Assembly (NCBI GenBank): GCA_013215875.1
Contig: JABSQK010000017.1
Location: 1-58,898, forward strand
Reading direction: 5' to 3'
DNA length: 58,898 bases
From: Lentisphaeria bacterium
GTDB lineage: Bacteria; Verrucomicrobiota; Lentisphaeria; JABSQK01
The position numbers and the translations under genes were made by a program. The notes beneath the pieces are model-generated. The model was not told where the DNA came from and did no database searches. It saw only the letters and a list, made by a program, of their open reading frames with translations. Shown piece after piece: positions 20,696-30,348 of this stretch; position 1 is the first letter of the stretch; each line of letters begins with the position of its first letter.

Positions 20696-21418
20696 TTAGT
20701 TCTCTACAGGGTTGTTGTGGATATTTTTTCCACGGCAATGCCATATCTTATGATTATTCTCATTGTTTTCCGTATTGAATATCATGTCTTGAGAAAAATA
20801 TCGCATGGTATATCCACAGCGCCGCGAGTTACTGGTATTTGCTTCTGCACCATGAATCATTCGTGAATCGTGCAGGGAATACTGGTTTGGTTCCAATTCA
20901 AAATATACTGCCTTATCATTGTCTATTTCCGCAATTTCAGAATTAAAAAGATTTTCTTGTATATCCACATCGATATAATCGGAATCGGCCTTTTTATGTG
21001 AACCCGGAATGACACGCATGCAGCCATTTTCTCTGTTGCTTTGATCGATCGCCAGCCATATGGTAACAATGCCTGTGAACTTATCGAAACGTCCTTCCCA
21101 GTAGGCGGAGTCTTCATGCCAGGGGGTTCGTACCCCGGTGCCGGGTTCTTTTGAAATGAAATGGCTGGACCATAAACCAAAGTCAGGACCAATGATGGAT
21201 TCTACTAGATCGAGCACCGCATCATCCATAAGAAATTCCATGAGTTCCGGGTTATCAAAATGGATGACATCTAAATTACCGGGGCCACGTTCGGCGAGCA
21301 GACGTTCAAAGATAAGTTTCAGATTACTAAATTTATCTTGGCTAAGCAATGGCTTATTCGATATATGATAGCCTTTGTCCTTGTATGAGATGAGTTCTTC
21401 AGATGTTAATGATGGCAT
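20696..21418 (-). CDS. Phytanoyl-CoA dioxygenase (PhyH) family protein
   Basis: A 240-aa Fe(II)/2-oxoglutarate-dependent oxygenase. The iron ligands are H101 and D103 in TPWHEDSAYW and H189 in the MIHGAEANTSNSRR segment, with R199 as probable 2-oxoglutarate-binding residue. The MRVIPGSHKKADSD segment is typical of bacterial PhyH proteins. Substrate is unknown; family members hydroxylate many small molecules. It lies 24 bp downstream of the sialate O-acetylesterase-like gene on the same strand, so the two probably form an operon. Confidence 0.85.
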   Translation of the reverse strand: MPSLTSEELISYKDKGYHISNKPLLSQDKFSNLKLIFERLLAERGPGNLDVIHFDNPELMEFLMDDAVLDLVESIIGPDFGLWSSHFISKEPGTGVRTPWHEDSAYWEGRFDKFTGIVTIWLAIDQSNRENGCMRVIPGSHKKADSDYIDVDIQENLFNSEIAEIDNDKAVYFELEPNQYSLHDSRMIHGAEANTSNSRRCGYTMRYFSQDMIFNTENNENNHKIWHCRGKNIHNNPVEN

Positions 21419-21442
21419 TGCATGAATCCTTTTAGTGATTAA

Positions 21443-22918
21443 TTATTCGAACCTGGTACCCTTGGTGATTCGTTCCCAGTCATCCGTACGGAATAAATTC
21501 ATTGGTAATTTTGCCGCATTGTAAATCGAGGAATGCGGGAAAGTATCCCAATTGTAGCGAATTTCAACGGGGCTATCTATGGGTGATTTTAAGATAATTT
21601 TATCGGATTTAATTTGTGCTGTAGCCCAGACAAATTTTTTATTCTCAGCTGCTACGGCAAAACCATGAAGCTGCTGTGAACAGTGCAAACCCAGGGCATG
21701 CTCAAATTCGATGGTGATCTCATTGCCGTTTACTTCGTGCGACTTGTAGACCGGGCCTGAATATTCAATGGGCTGGCCATAGAGTTGAGCAAGTGCGTTT
21801 AGTGCAAGCCGTTCACCTACAGTCTGTTTATTTTGCGGATGAATGTCATGTTGCTCTCCCACATCCGAAATTACTGCCATGCCTGTATTTGGTTCCTGGA
21901 GTGCTAGAGTCTGAGCTTCTTGTAATTCTGCCCAGGCATTATCACGTGGCTCACTCGCGGATTTTTGCCAAGCTGCTAATTGCACAAAGTAAAATGGTAA
22001 TTCTTCGTTCCAGTTTTTCCGCCAATCGCGAATTAAGGTACGAAAGAGATTGCGATACTCACAGGCGCGATCGGCATTTGATTCTCCCTGATACCAAAGG
22101 AAACCGCGAATGGTATAGTTTAAGACAGGTGCGACCATTGCATTAAAAAGACCTGAACTACGCCAGGGTGAAGAGGCAGGTACATCAAGGCCTGGCATGC
22201 CGGGGATGATTTCATTATTCGCTTCTGCTTGTATGGCTGTTTTGGCCCAGGCGTTGATCGTTTCAGAGTGGGCCAGTATTTTTTCTTCTGATTCTTCTAT
22301 GTTTTTATCCCAAAGCTCGACAAGGTAGTTTAATTCATTATCCGATTCCAGTGACTCACGACTGATCCACGCTTCCGCTGGCGTGCCGCCCCAGGAGCTG
22401 TGAATAATACCAATTGGCACTTGCAGCTCAGCATAAAGTTTTTTAGCAAAGAAATAGGCCGCAGCAGAAAAGCTGGCAACAGTTTCTGAATTGCATATTT
22501 GCCAGCTACCACCTGTATTAAACTTGGGAGCTCCGGCAACCAGGTTGGGAATAGCAATATGTCGAATATTGGGATTGTTAGCTGCGTTAATTTCATCATC
22601 TTGATTGTCACATGAAACGACAGCCATTCCCATGTTTGACTGGCCAGAACAAAACCAGACTTCACCAACCAGGATATTTTCTATACGCTTAGTTTCTGAC
22701 CCTGTTATTTTAAGTACATAGGGACCGCCCGCATTCTGGGCTTCAAGTACCAGTTGCCACGAACCATCCTCTGCTGTAACAGTTGTTGCACTCGTGCCAT
22801 CTAAAGTCGCCGTGATCTCTTCGCCCACACGGTCCTTACCCCAAATGTTAATCGGTTTTTCACGTTGCAGAACCATATTGTCTGATAATATTGATGTAAT
22901 TTCGAAACTCATTTTCAT
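21443..22918 (-). CDS. Sialate O-acetylesterase-family (SASA/SGNH) carbohydrate esterase
   Basis: A 491-aa protein with an N-terminal beta-sandwich (residues about 1-80), then the SGNH esterase core: catalytic Ser94 in CSGQSNMGM, the second block SSWGGTPAEAW, GFLWYQGESNAD, and a D-x-H-type block EQHDIHPQNKQ near residue 357. These enzymes remove acetyl groups from sialic acids or plant/algal glycans. No signal peptide is visible, which is uncommon for family members acting on external glycans, so the substrate may be an imported oligosaccharide. A second ATG six bases downstream could be the start; an AAAGGATG-like site fits either. A LacI-type operator lies 26 bp upstream. Confidence 0.85.
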   Translation of the reverse strand: MKMSFEITSILSDNMVLQREKPINIWGKDRVGEEITATLDGTSATTVTAEDGSWQLVLEAQNAGGPYVLKITGSETKRIENILVGEVWFCSGQSNMGMAVVSCDNQDDEINAANNPNIRHIAIPNLVAGAPKFNTGGSWQICNSETVASFSAAAYFFAKKLYAELQVPIGIIHSSWGGTPAEAWISRESLESDNELNYLVELWDKNIEESEEKILAHSETINAWAKTAIQAEANNEIIPGMPGLDVPASSPWRSSGLFNAMVAPVLNYTIRGFLWYQGESNADRACEYRNLFRTLIRDWRKNWNEELPFYFVQLAAWQKSASEPRDNAWAELQEAQTLALQEPNTGMAVISDVGEQHDIHPQNKQTVGERLALNALAQLYGQPIEYSGPVYKSHEVNGNEITIEFEHALGLHCSQQLHGFAVAAENKKFVWATAQIKSDKIILKSPIDSPVEIRYNWDTFPHSSIYNAAKLPMNLFRTDDWERITKGTRFE

Positions 22919-22943
22919 CCTTTTTAATTTGTTGATGAAAGCT

Positions 22944-22963
22944 ATTGCAAACGCTTTGTAAAT
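22944..22963. promoter_or_regulatory. LacI-family-type operator upstream of the esterase gene
   Basis: The sequence ATTGCAAACGCTTTGTAAAT is a near-palindrome around a central CG, close to the TGNAANCGNTTNCA pattern bound by LacI/GalR family regulators. It lies 26 bp upstream of the sialate O-acetylesterase-like start, a location that suits repression or catabolite control of sugar-degrading genes. No LacI-family gene is in the window. Confidence 0.45.
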
Positions 22964-23056
22964 CCAGTCCCATCAATACATAAAAATTGAAATTTAGCAG
23001 GATAAATTTATCTGTAAAGCTAGCCTAAATAATTCATAAAAGTATCTACTGCAAGC

Positions 23057-23161
23057 GTGAATTGCTGCAGTATCAATTTAGAGCTGACGATGACTTTGGA
23101 GTGCCCTGGCACATCTGCATCCATCTTACAACTCTAAACGCTTGCTACTATTGCACTTCAC
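23057..23161. repeat. Imperfect 105-bp foldback in a divergent intergenic region
   Basis: Outer GTGAA/TTCAC arms, a perfect 7-bp TTTAGAG/CTCTAAA pair (23077-23083 with 23132-23138), an inner GATG/CATC pair and an apical GTGC-CCTG-GCAC hairpin are in register. The arms align over most of their length with small bulges. The remaining 387-bp gap (22919-23305) contains only the LacI-type operator near one gene and presumably the promoters of both divergent genes; the 61-codon open frame across it is not credible as a gene. Confidence 0.4.
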
Positions 23162-23305
23162 ACTTTCGCTACGATATTTATGAATTATTCAGGCTCGTCC
23201 TTATGTTACGGGTTAGTTACTTTATGAGCATCATTTTAGCTGGATGAGCGGATCTTTTTATATGTAATGCAGGCTCAATTTAAATTAATAAATGCGATGA
23301 GTTAA

Positions 23306-24820
23306 ATGGAATTGGAAACAGAATCAACAAAGGTGTCATATACTGCCGGTATAATTGCAGTGCTGGCGCTTTGGTTAGTACCGCTTTTTTTCTTTGTCTT
23401 CGGTCTGAACCACCTGATAGGTCCAGATGCTTATTATCACAGTCAGCTGGCGATGGAGATGAAAGAAAACGGCCTGATACTACACGATTTTACCTATGCG
23501 ACACACAGCATATGGGTGAATGACTGGTTTGATAAGGAATGGCTTTTTCATGTGATTCAGGTGCCGTTCCTATCCATGGGAAAGATGCTTGGTTCTCAGG
23601 TTTATATTATCTTCCTGAATCTACTATTGATTGCAGCTCTATTTACTTACAGTCGCAGTCTAAAATGTAATATCTACCAATCCCTTATTTTAATTGCCTT
23701 GACGCCGTGGATTTGCTGGGGTGTATTCTGGGTGCGTCTTGTCACTTGCAGACCCCATCTTATTTCTATTATTATTTTAATTTTTTCAATCATCGCCATT
23801 CTCAAACGAAAACATATCCTGCTTGCTGTACTGACAATCATTTATGCGCTGAGCTATACCGGACACTGGCAGCTACTTGGGCTTGTTTTGATTGCTGATT
23901 GCCTCTTCTATTTCTTTGACGAAACTGGTAAGAAACGAGAGACGTTCTACAAAGATTTTCCGCTGACCGTTACCTGTCTGCTAGCAATGATAATAGGTAA
24001 TTGTATACACCCGAATTTTCCAAATAACATTCACGGGCTGTATGTGCAAAATGTTGAAGTACTATTCGATTCATGGACGAAGTCGAGCAGCGGGGATTCC
24101 CGTCCAATGGAATTGCGGCCAATAAATATATTTCGTTTTATTCCATTTAGTATTATATTGCTGATCGGACTGGGCTTTGCTATAAAATTCAAACGTCTGA
24201 AATTGAGCCGCAATTTATATGTACTGATTATTTTTACATTGATTTATATTGTGCTGAGTAGTCTAAGTGGTCGTTTCTTGGAATACCTGACACCTGTGAG
24301 CATACTGCTGGCAATTTTATTGGCTAAGGACCTGAAGATCGATTGGCAGGAAAAGCGAACAGTTTATTCGAGCCTTGCTCTTGGGCTCGCTATCATTGCT
24401 TATGGCGCGATTGGCTACAACCATTATTATAGCAAATATGTTGATCCTTTTACGCAGCAAAAAAGTCCGCCTATGTACCTTATTGGTAAATTTATTCAAG
24501 AGCATGCTGATGAGGGAGAGTTGGTCGTTTGTACTCGCTGGCCCGAAATGTCGATTTTGTGGAACATGGCTCCCGAACAAAAGCAGCTCTTATTTCTCGA
24601 CCCCATGTATATGAAGCGCTATTCAAAAAAGCATTCTAACTTCCTTGATCAATTGCGGCGTGGCCAATTGGAATACCCCATGGAAATAATAAAGACCGAA
24701 TTTGGTGCGCGCTTTCTGGTTTGCCATTCTGAGAGTAAAGCGCTAATGGGCATCTTAAAGAATCGGGGCATCAATCCTGTTTTTGAAGATGGTGATTGGT
24801 TTGTGTATATTTTTGACTGA
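23306..24820 (+). CDS. Polytopic membrane protein, GT-C glycosyltransferase-like
   Basis: A 504-aa protein with about eleven hydrophobic segments and a soluble C-terminal part (from about residue 390). The first loop contains GPDAYYHSQLAMEM and later DKEWLFH, acidic motifs in the position used by GT-C transferases (oligosaccharyltransferase and PMT-like) for metal or lipid-sugar binding. A GT-C role in transferring a sugar from a polyprenyl carrier is an inference from topology and this motif only. It is transcribed alone, converging with the ptsP-like gene. Confidence 0.55.
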   Translation: MELETESTKVSYTAGIIAVLALWLVPLFFFVFGLNHLIGPDAYYHSQLAMEMKENGLILHDFTYATHSIWVNDWFDKEWLFHVIQVPFLSMGKMLGSQVYIIFLNLLLIAALFTYSRSLKCNIYQSLILIALTPWICWGVFWVRLVTCRPHLISIIILIFSIIAILKRKHILLAVLTIIYALSYTGHWQLLGLVLIADCLFYFFDETGKKRETFYKDFPLTVTCLLAMIIGNCIHPNFPNNIHGLYVQNVEVLFDSWTKSSSGDSRPMELRPINIFRFIPFSIILLIGLGFAIKFKRLKLSRNLYVLIIFTLIYIVLSSLSGRFLEYLTPVSILLAILLAKDLKIDWQEKRTVYSSLALGLAIIAYGAIGYNHYYSKYVDPFTQQKSPPMYLIGKFIQEHADEGELVVCTRWPEMSILWNMAPEQKQLLFLDPMYMKRYSKKHSNFLDQLRRGQLEYPMEIIKTEFGARFLVCHSESKALMGILKNRGINPVFEDGDWFVYIFD

Positions 24821-24832
24821 CAGCTAGTCTGA

Positions 24833-27073
24833 TTAGATACCGAGTATAGCTTCAATTTTGTCTATGGATGATTCAGCGAGTAGTTCATCGGCAAACTTTT
24901 GGCACTTATCCATAGTATGCTTGCGGATTTCCTGGCGCAGGGTTTGCATATTAAGCGCATCTACACTGAGACTGCTAATACCTATGCCTAATATAAATTT
25001 AAGATAGACAGATTCATTGGCCATTTCTCCGCATAGTGATACATCTGTGTTATGCTTAATTGCTGCTTCGCTAATTTGCTTAAGGGCGCGAAGTACGGAT
25101 GGATGATGTGGCAGATAATAGTCCGCAACTTTTTCATTGCCACGGTCGACGGCTAAAAGGAACTGAATAAAATCGTTGGTACCAATGCAGAAAAAATCCG
25201 CTTCTTTGGCAAGCTCATCGATGATGTATAAAGTGGAAGGCACTTCAATCATCATACCCAATTCAAAATCCTCGCAAAATTCTGCACCTTCTTTCTTGAG
25301 TGATTCTACACAGCTGTATACCGTTTCTTTCGCTTCGAGATATTCTTCGAGTCCGGAAATCATCGGGAACATTATGCGGAATTGCGAATGCCCTTTGGCT
25401 GCTTTGAGCATGGCGCGGATTTGATCGCGAAAAATATCTTTGTATTTCAGTGAGAAACGGATAGAGCGCATGCCTAAAACGGGGTTGTCCTCAGCGAGAT
25501 CATCCTGGAAATATTTAAGAATTTTATCACCGCCAATATCCAGCGTGCGCAGGGTGATGACCTTGTCTGGCATGCTGCTAAAGAGGCGCTTGTAAATGGA
25601 TTCCTGTTCCGTTTCTGAGGGGAAATCTGAACGGATAAGAAAAGGGAATTCTGTACGGTACAAACCGATGCCTTCGGCATTGTGCTTCGCGGCAGTTTTA
25701 AGATCGCTGAGCAGATTGATATTTGCCAGCAGGGCAATTGATTCACCACATTTTGTTTTACTGGAGGTCGTCATTCTGGCGGTTTTGATCCGCTTCTTTG
25801 CTTGCTCTCGTTCTTTAAAAAGGGTGATGATTTCATCGCTTGGATTTATATAGAATGTTCCCATTTCTGCATCGAGCAGCACATCGGTGCCATCATAGAG
25901 CTCCATTAAGCGTGGTTGGTCTACCAATAACATGGGTATTTGTAATGATCGTGCGAGAATGGAGACATGTGAAGTTACGCCACCGCTTACCAGGACAATT
26001 CCTGCGGCATTTTCATTGGCGAGCTTGAGTAATTCGGACGGATATAAATCATGGGCAATGATGACTCTTCCACTGCATTCGGAATCTGCACCATAATGCT
26101 TATGCATCAGATTACTTAAGATTCGCTTGGCAATATCCTCGATATCTTCAACTTTTTCACGGGTATAGGCATTTTTACTGTTTTTGAAAATTCGTATAAA
26201 TTTACGGGCAATAGCGCGTACGGCTAGGGGCGGGTTGTAGCCATTGCGAATCAAATCGCCCATTTTGCCGGTAAATTCAGGGTCTTTAAGTATCAACGAA
26301 TGGGCGCTGAATATCATCGATGCACTTTCAGGTAGCTTTTCACCGAGGCGTTTTTCCAGGAGGTAGAGCTGTGAGGTCGTTTGGGATAAGGCGATTTCAA
26401 AATCTTCCAATGTGAATTCGCCTTCAATATCACTGCTTAACCAGTTGTCTGAATGCTCAATGACCAGGGATTTTGCATGCTTGATGCCCTTGGATGCAAT
26501 TTGTCCTTTAATGACTGCGTTGCGGCTGAACCAGTTTTCACGACTTTCTTCTTCGCTTTCGTTAAGTGTGAGAATAATGCGGGCATTTTCTATGACACTT
26601 GCAAGTTGGGAGGCAGTGGCCTGCATTGCTCTTACATCGAGCTGTATAAATGACAGAGCTTCTTCCCTCTGGACAACCAATACGCCGATGTGTTCAACAC
26701 CACGCTGAATAGGCACTGCCAGAAATGATTCAAAACAGGATTCATCAAGTTCTGCGAAATGTTTAAATTTAGGGTGAGTACTGGCCTTATTTTCAAGAAC
26801 AGCTTCCATCTCCTGGAAGCAATGTCCCACAAGCCCTTCGCCTACAGAAAGTTCGATGTCAGAAGCGACTGTTGAATTCAAACCATGAGTGACTTTCAGG
26901 TAAAGCTTCGACTTCTGGTCGTCAAAGAGGTAAATTGAACACACTGAAGCATTTATGTGGCCAGCCACAATCTCAACAATACGCTGGAGAAAGCTATCCA
27001 CATCATCACTACCGGCCAACACAGCGCTTAGTTCGCTGATGTCGCACAAAAGATTTATATGATTATTTTCCAT
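24833..27073 (-). CDS. ptsP: GAF-domain phosphoenolpyruvate-protein phosphotransferase (EI-Ntr/PtsP type)
   Basis: A 746-aa protein: GAF domain (about 15-165), EI N-terminal HPr-binding and phosphohistidine domain with the active-site His369 in GGVTSHVSILARS, and the C-terminal PEP-binding TIM barrel (GIGLYRTEFPFL, TLRTLDIGGDK, ENPVLGMRSIRFS, GTNDFIQF, SLCGEMANE). It takes phosphate from PEP and passes it to an HPr/NPr protein. The GAF domain makes it an EI-Ntr type regulator rather than a sugar-uptake EI. No HPr, NPr or EIIA gene is nearby. Confidence 0.92.
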   Translation of the reverse strand: MENNHINLLCDISELSAVLAGSDDVDSFLQRIVEIVAGHINASVCSIYLFDDQKSKLYLKVTHGLNSTVASDIELSVGEGLVGHCFQEMEAVLENKASTHPKFKHFAELDESCFESFLAVPIQRGVEHIGVLVVQREEALSFIQLDVRAMQATASQLASVIENARIILTLNESEEESRENWFSRNAVIKGQIASKGIKHAKSLVIEHSDNWLSSDIEGEFTLEDFEIALSQTTSQLYLLEKRLGEKLPESASMIFSAHSLILKDPEFTGKMGDLIRNGYNPPLAVRAIARKFIRIFKNSKNAYTREKVEDIEDIAKRILSNLMHKHYGADSECSGRVIIAHDLYPSELLKLANENAAGIVLVSGGVTSHVSILARSLQIPMLLVDQPRLMELYDGTDVLLDAEMGTFYINPSDEIITLFKEREQAKKRIKTARMTTSSKTKCGESIALLANINLLSDLKTAAKHNAEGIGLYRTEFPFLIRSDFPSETEQESIYKRLFSSMPDKVITLRTLDIGGDKILKYFQDDLAEDNPVLGMRSIRFSLKYKDIFRDQIRAMLKAAKGHSQFRIMFPMISGLEEYLEAKETVYSCVESLKKEGAEFCEDFELGMMIEVPSTLYIIDELAKEADFFCIGTNDFIQFLLAVDRGNEKVADYYLPHHPSVLRALKQISEAAIKHNTDVSLCGEMANESVYLKFILGIGISSLSVDALNMQTLRQEIRKHTMDKCQKFADELLAESSIDKIEAILGI

Positions 27074-27284
27074 GATTTTAAAAACGTAAATACTGCAAGA
27101 AACCGAGTATTTTGCTCAGTTACGGGCGTATATTAGGCAGAAACAGCCTTTTTTCAAGATAAGACCCGATTATAATCCATTAATTACGTGATAGATAGGA
27201 CTATTTTCTTTAAAAAGTCTGCCATAATGGCACTTGATTTATTAGAATGAACTATTATTATTATATTGATAAAAGTGGGACATA

Positions 27285-28496
27285 ATGGCAAAGTCAGATA
27301 GTGAATTTATTAACCGGTTAGTTGAGCGTTTAGATGGTCTCGACCCTAATTCAGTACAAGGATACATCCTTAAGCTGACCCGTGAAAAAGGCCTGCTTGA
27401 AACGATTTTTTCAAGTATTCGTGAGGGTGTCATCATTATTGACAGGACTGGGCACATGCAATTTGTCAACCGGGCCGCTTACACCATGCTTGGCTTGCCT
27501 CAAAATGTGCTTGAAGCGGAAGGTGAATTGATCCAGCGCCATTTAAAGGATCTCGACTGGGAACGACTCATGAGTTTGGACCCTGAAGAGTGGGAGCGGG
27601 TTTCACGCCAGCAAATCGAGGTATTCTATCCGCGTTATCGGTCACTGCTTTTTTATCTCCTGCCTTATAAGAATGATTCAGATCCTGACCCGGAATTGGG
27701 TATGGCAATTATCATTTTGCATGATATCACCGAACTGCGTGAATCTGCCGAAGAAAAAATTGAGGTGGAGAGACTCAGTGCAATAAGTTTACTGGCGGCA
27801 GGAGTTGCACATGAGATTGGCAATCCATTAAACTCCTTAACCATCCACCTGCAATTGCTCGAACGCTATCTAAAAAATCAGCAAAATCACGAAGAGGGTC
27901 TCGAAATGATGAATGTGGCACTGGATGAAGTGCGCCGGCTGGACAAGATCATTCATTCATTTTTGGATGCAGTACGGCCAAATCCAATTAGTCCGGAGTC
28001 TGTCTCACTTGAAGCACTGGTGACTGATACTTTGCGCATTATGATGGCTGAAATTGACAATCGCAAAATCGATATTTACACAGACTGGGGTGTAAATATA
28101 CCAAATGTGCAGGGTGATCCTGAACAATTGCAGCAGGCATTTTATAATATTATAAACAATGCCATACAGGCCATGTCTGATGGCGATAGTTTATCAATAA
28201 GTCAGGAATTGACGGATGACGATGTGATCATACGTTTTACAGATACGGGCGAGGGCATACCAGCGAATATGCTCGATAGTATTTTTGAACCCTATATAAG
28301 CAATAAGGACCAGGGAACCGGGCTGGGTCTGGTGATTGTCGAGCGTATCATACGTGAGCATGGGGCTGACCTGGGAATAGAAAGTGAACCGGGCGTTGGT
28401 AGTACATTTAGCATCAAATTCCCATTGCGTGATAAACCGATCCGCCTCCTAGAAGCAGCAGAATTGGATATAAATATAAACCTGGATACAACATGA
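27285..28496 (+). CDS. PAS-domain sensor histidine kinase (NtrB-like)
   Basis: A 403-aa cytoplasmic kinase without membrane segments. A PAS domain spans about residues 37-150, the HisKA dimerisation helix carries the phospho-accepting H176 in [15 protein letters not shown], and the HATPase domain shows [21 protein letters not shown] and [12 protein letters not shown]. Its stop overlaps the start of the sigma54 regulator gene (ATGA), so the two form a coupled kinase-regulator pair. The signal is unknown; ligand binding in the PAS domain is expected. Confidence 0.92.
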   Translation: MAKSDSEFINRLVERLDGLDPNSVQGYILKLTREKGLLETIFSSIREGVIIIDRTGHMQFVNRAAYTMLGLPQNVLEAEGELIQRHLKDLDWERLMSLDPEEWERVSRQQIEVFYPRYRSLLFYLLPYKNDSDPDPELGMAIIILHDITELRESAEEKIEVERLSAISLLAAGVAHEIGNPLNSLTIHLQLLERYLKNQQNHEEGLEMMNVALDEVRRLDKIIHSFLDAVRPNPISPESVSLEALVTDTLRIMMAEIDNRKIDIYTDWGVNIPNVQGDPEQLQQAFYNIINNAIQAMSDGDSLSISQELTDDDVIIRFTDTGEGIPANMLDSIFEPYISNKDQGTGLGLVIVERIIREHGADLGIESEPGVGSTFSIKFPLRDKPIRLLEAAELDININLDTT

Positions 28497-29848
28497 CTAA
28501 AGCAAAAATTCTCATCGTTGATGATGAAAAAAATACCCGTGAGGGGCTCAAAAAAGCATTGCAGCAGGAATACGATACGACATTGGCAGACAACGGTAAA
28601 TTGGGCATGGAGCTCATCGTTGAGCGAAGTTTTGACCTGGTCTTGACGGACCTGCGTATGCCGGATATGGATGGCATGCAGTTGCTTGAGCGCTTGCAAG
28701 CAATGGATAAACCACCCTTGTGCATCATGCTTACAGCATACGGGAATTCGCAGATTGCCAAAGATTCGATAAAAAACGGGGCTTATGACTACCTGGAAAA
28801 ACCAGTTGATCTGGATGATCTGGAAAAGATCATCCGTAATGCGCTGGAATCCAAACATCTTCAAGATGAAAATAAGCAGCTTAAAAAAGAGCTTGCGTCA
28901 CAGTTTGCATTTGAGCGAATCATTGGCCATTCACCTGAGATGACAAAAATCATGGATACGGTAAAACAGGTTGCCGCGACCCGGACGACAGTCTTACTCA
29001 CCGGCGAGAGTGGTACAGGTAAAGAGGAAATTGCCCGTGCACTGCATCAACTTAGTGACCGTGCAAATAAGCCATTTGTTCCTATTCATTGCGCTGCATT
29101 GACTGCGAGTTTACTGGAAAGCGAACTATTTGGTTATGAAAAAGGAGCCTTTACAGGTGCCAGTGAGCGCAAAATTGGACGTTTTGAAGCGGCAGATGGC
29201 GGTACCGTGTTTCTTGATGAAATTTCAGAAATAGACCCTGCAGCACAGGTGAAACTGTTACGTGTTTTAGAAACGCGAACATTTGAACGCGTCGGAAGTA
29301 CAGACCCAATTACAGTGGATATCCGATTGATTGCAGCAAGTAATCGGAACTTGAAAAAAATGGTTGCTGACGGCGATTTTCGAGAAGATCTTTATTATCG
29401 TTTGGATGTTTTAAACATTCATCTACCGCCATTGCGTGAACGCATCGAAGATATTTCCCTGCTTCTCTTACATTTTCTGAAAATTTATAATGAGGAAAAT
29501 AACAAGTCTGTGGATGGATTTACTCCCGATGCATTGAAAATTCTTGAGTGCTACAACTGGCCGGGAAATATTCGTCAGTTGAAAAATTGTGTCGAGCGCA
29601 TGCTGGTCTTGAGTCGCAATGATAAATTTACTATAAAGGATATACCGCAGGATATACGCGACTCTGTCGACCAACAGCCAGAGATACAGACAAACCCCAA
29701 AGATACTTTGGATATGGAAGCCAATGAAAAATATCTGATTCAAAAAGCACTAGAGGAATGCAAAGGCAATCGAACCAAAGCAGCAGAAAAACTCGGCATA
29801 AGCCGACGAACTCTGCATCGTAAACTACATCAATTTGATTTAAGATAA
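28493..29848 (+). CDS. Sigma54-dependent NtrC-family response regulator
   Basis: A 451-aa protein with three domains: receiver with phospho-acceptor D53 (LVLTDLRMPD), AAA+ sigma54-activation domain (P-loop GESGTGKE at 171-178, the sigma54-contacting GAFTGA loop at 218-223, Walker B GGTVFLDEISE), and a C-terminal Fis-type helix-turn-helix (NRTKAAEKLGISRRTLHRKL). When phosphorylated by the upstream kinase it should open sigma54 promoters by ATP hydrolysis. No sigma54 promoter was recognised in the window, so its targets are unknown. Confidence 0.94.
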   Translation: MTKAKILIVDDEKNTREGLKKALQQEYDTTLADNGKLGMELIVERSFDLVLTDLRMPDMDGMQLLERLQAMDKPPLCIMLTAYGNSQIAKDSIKNGAYDYLEKPVDLDDLEKIIRNALESKHLQDENKQLKKELASQFAFERIIGHSPEMTKIMDTVKQVAATRTTVLLTGESGTGKEEIARALHQLSDRANKPFVPIHCAALTASLLESELFGYEKGAFTGASERKIGRFEAADGGTVFLDEISEIDPAAQVKLLRVLETRTFERVGSTDPITVDIRLIAASNRNLKKMVADGDFREDLYYRLDVLNIHLPPLRERIEDISLLLLHFLKIYNEENNKSVDGFTPDALKILECYNWPGNIRQLKNCVERMLVLSRNDKFTIKDIPQDIRDSVDQQPEIQTNPKDTLDMEANEKYLIQKALEECKGNRTKAAEKLGISRRTLHRKLHQFDLR

Positions 29849-29857
29849 GGAGTTATT

Positions 29858-30205
29858 ATGAAAAAGTTAATCATGCTTTTACCCCTCTTTTTTATGCTTT
29901 CATGCGTAAGTGAACTTGGCAAAAAAAGCGATATGGATCTGATAAAAAAAATAAAGGCTGGCGAGCAGACTAAGGCTACCATCCTGGAATGGTTTGGCAA
30001 GCCAGACGTAAAACGTGTGGAAATAGTTAATAAAAAAGGAACATGTGTCGAAAGTTGGACATACCGTTACCAGCGAAGCAGTTTTGGTGCACCTATAGAA
30101 TATTCCGAAGTCTTGCTAATTGAATTTGATATAGAAGGAAAAGTCTGCAAACATAAATTTTCATCCTATGAAAAGCAGGTGAAGCCCCCGGTAATCATTC
30201 CTTGA
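29858..30205 (+). CDS. Small lipoprotein, BamE/OmlA-like fold possible
   Basis: A 115-aa protein with signal peptide and lipobox MLSC (Cys at about 16). The mature part has the KIKAGEQTKATILEWFGKPDVKR segment, resembling the small alpha-beta domain of SmpA/OmlA-type lipoproteins (helix, then FGKPD turn). It follows the response regulator by 9 bp with an AAGGAG site, so it is probably the last gene of that operon. A 12-bp palindrome (30202-30213) covers its stop codon. Confidence 0.65.
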   Translation: MKKLIMLLPLFFMLSCVSELGKKSDMDLIKKIKAGEQTKATILEWFGKPDVKRVEIVNKKGTCVESWTYRYQRSSFGAPIEYSEVLLIEFDIEGKVCKHKFSSYEKQVKPPVIIP

Positions 30206-30348
30206 TGCATCAACGGCGAAACTTGTCTATCATAAAAGCCAGACTTAGATGGCAGCTGAACAACTCATACGCTATCGTCTTACGGCCTACTTATTAATAT
30301 GCTTGGGACTTATTCAGCAACCCCTAGGTAGCCAAAAAGGAATAAACA

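Noticed and set aside
23062-23247. 61-codon open frame as a gene
   Set aside because: No ribosome-binding site, poor coding character, lies inside a foldback and promoter region.
27225-27250. Sigma54 promoter (TGGCAC-N5-TTGC) before the kinase gene
   Set aside because: TGGCAC is present at about 27227, but the -12 element is TTAT rather than TTGC, so it does not match.
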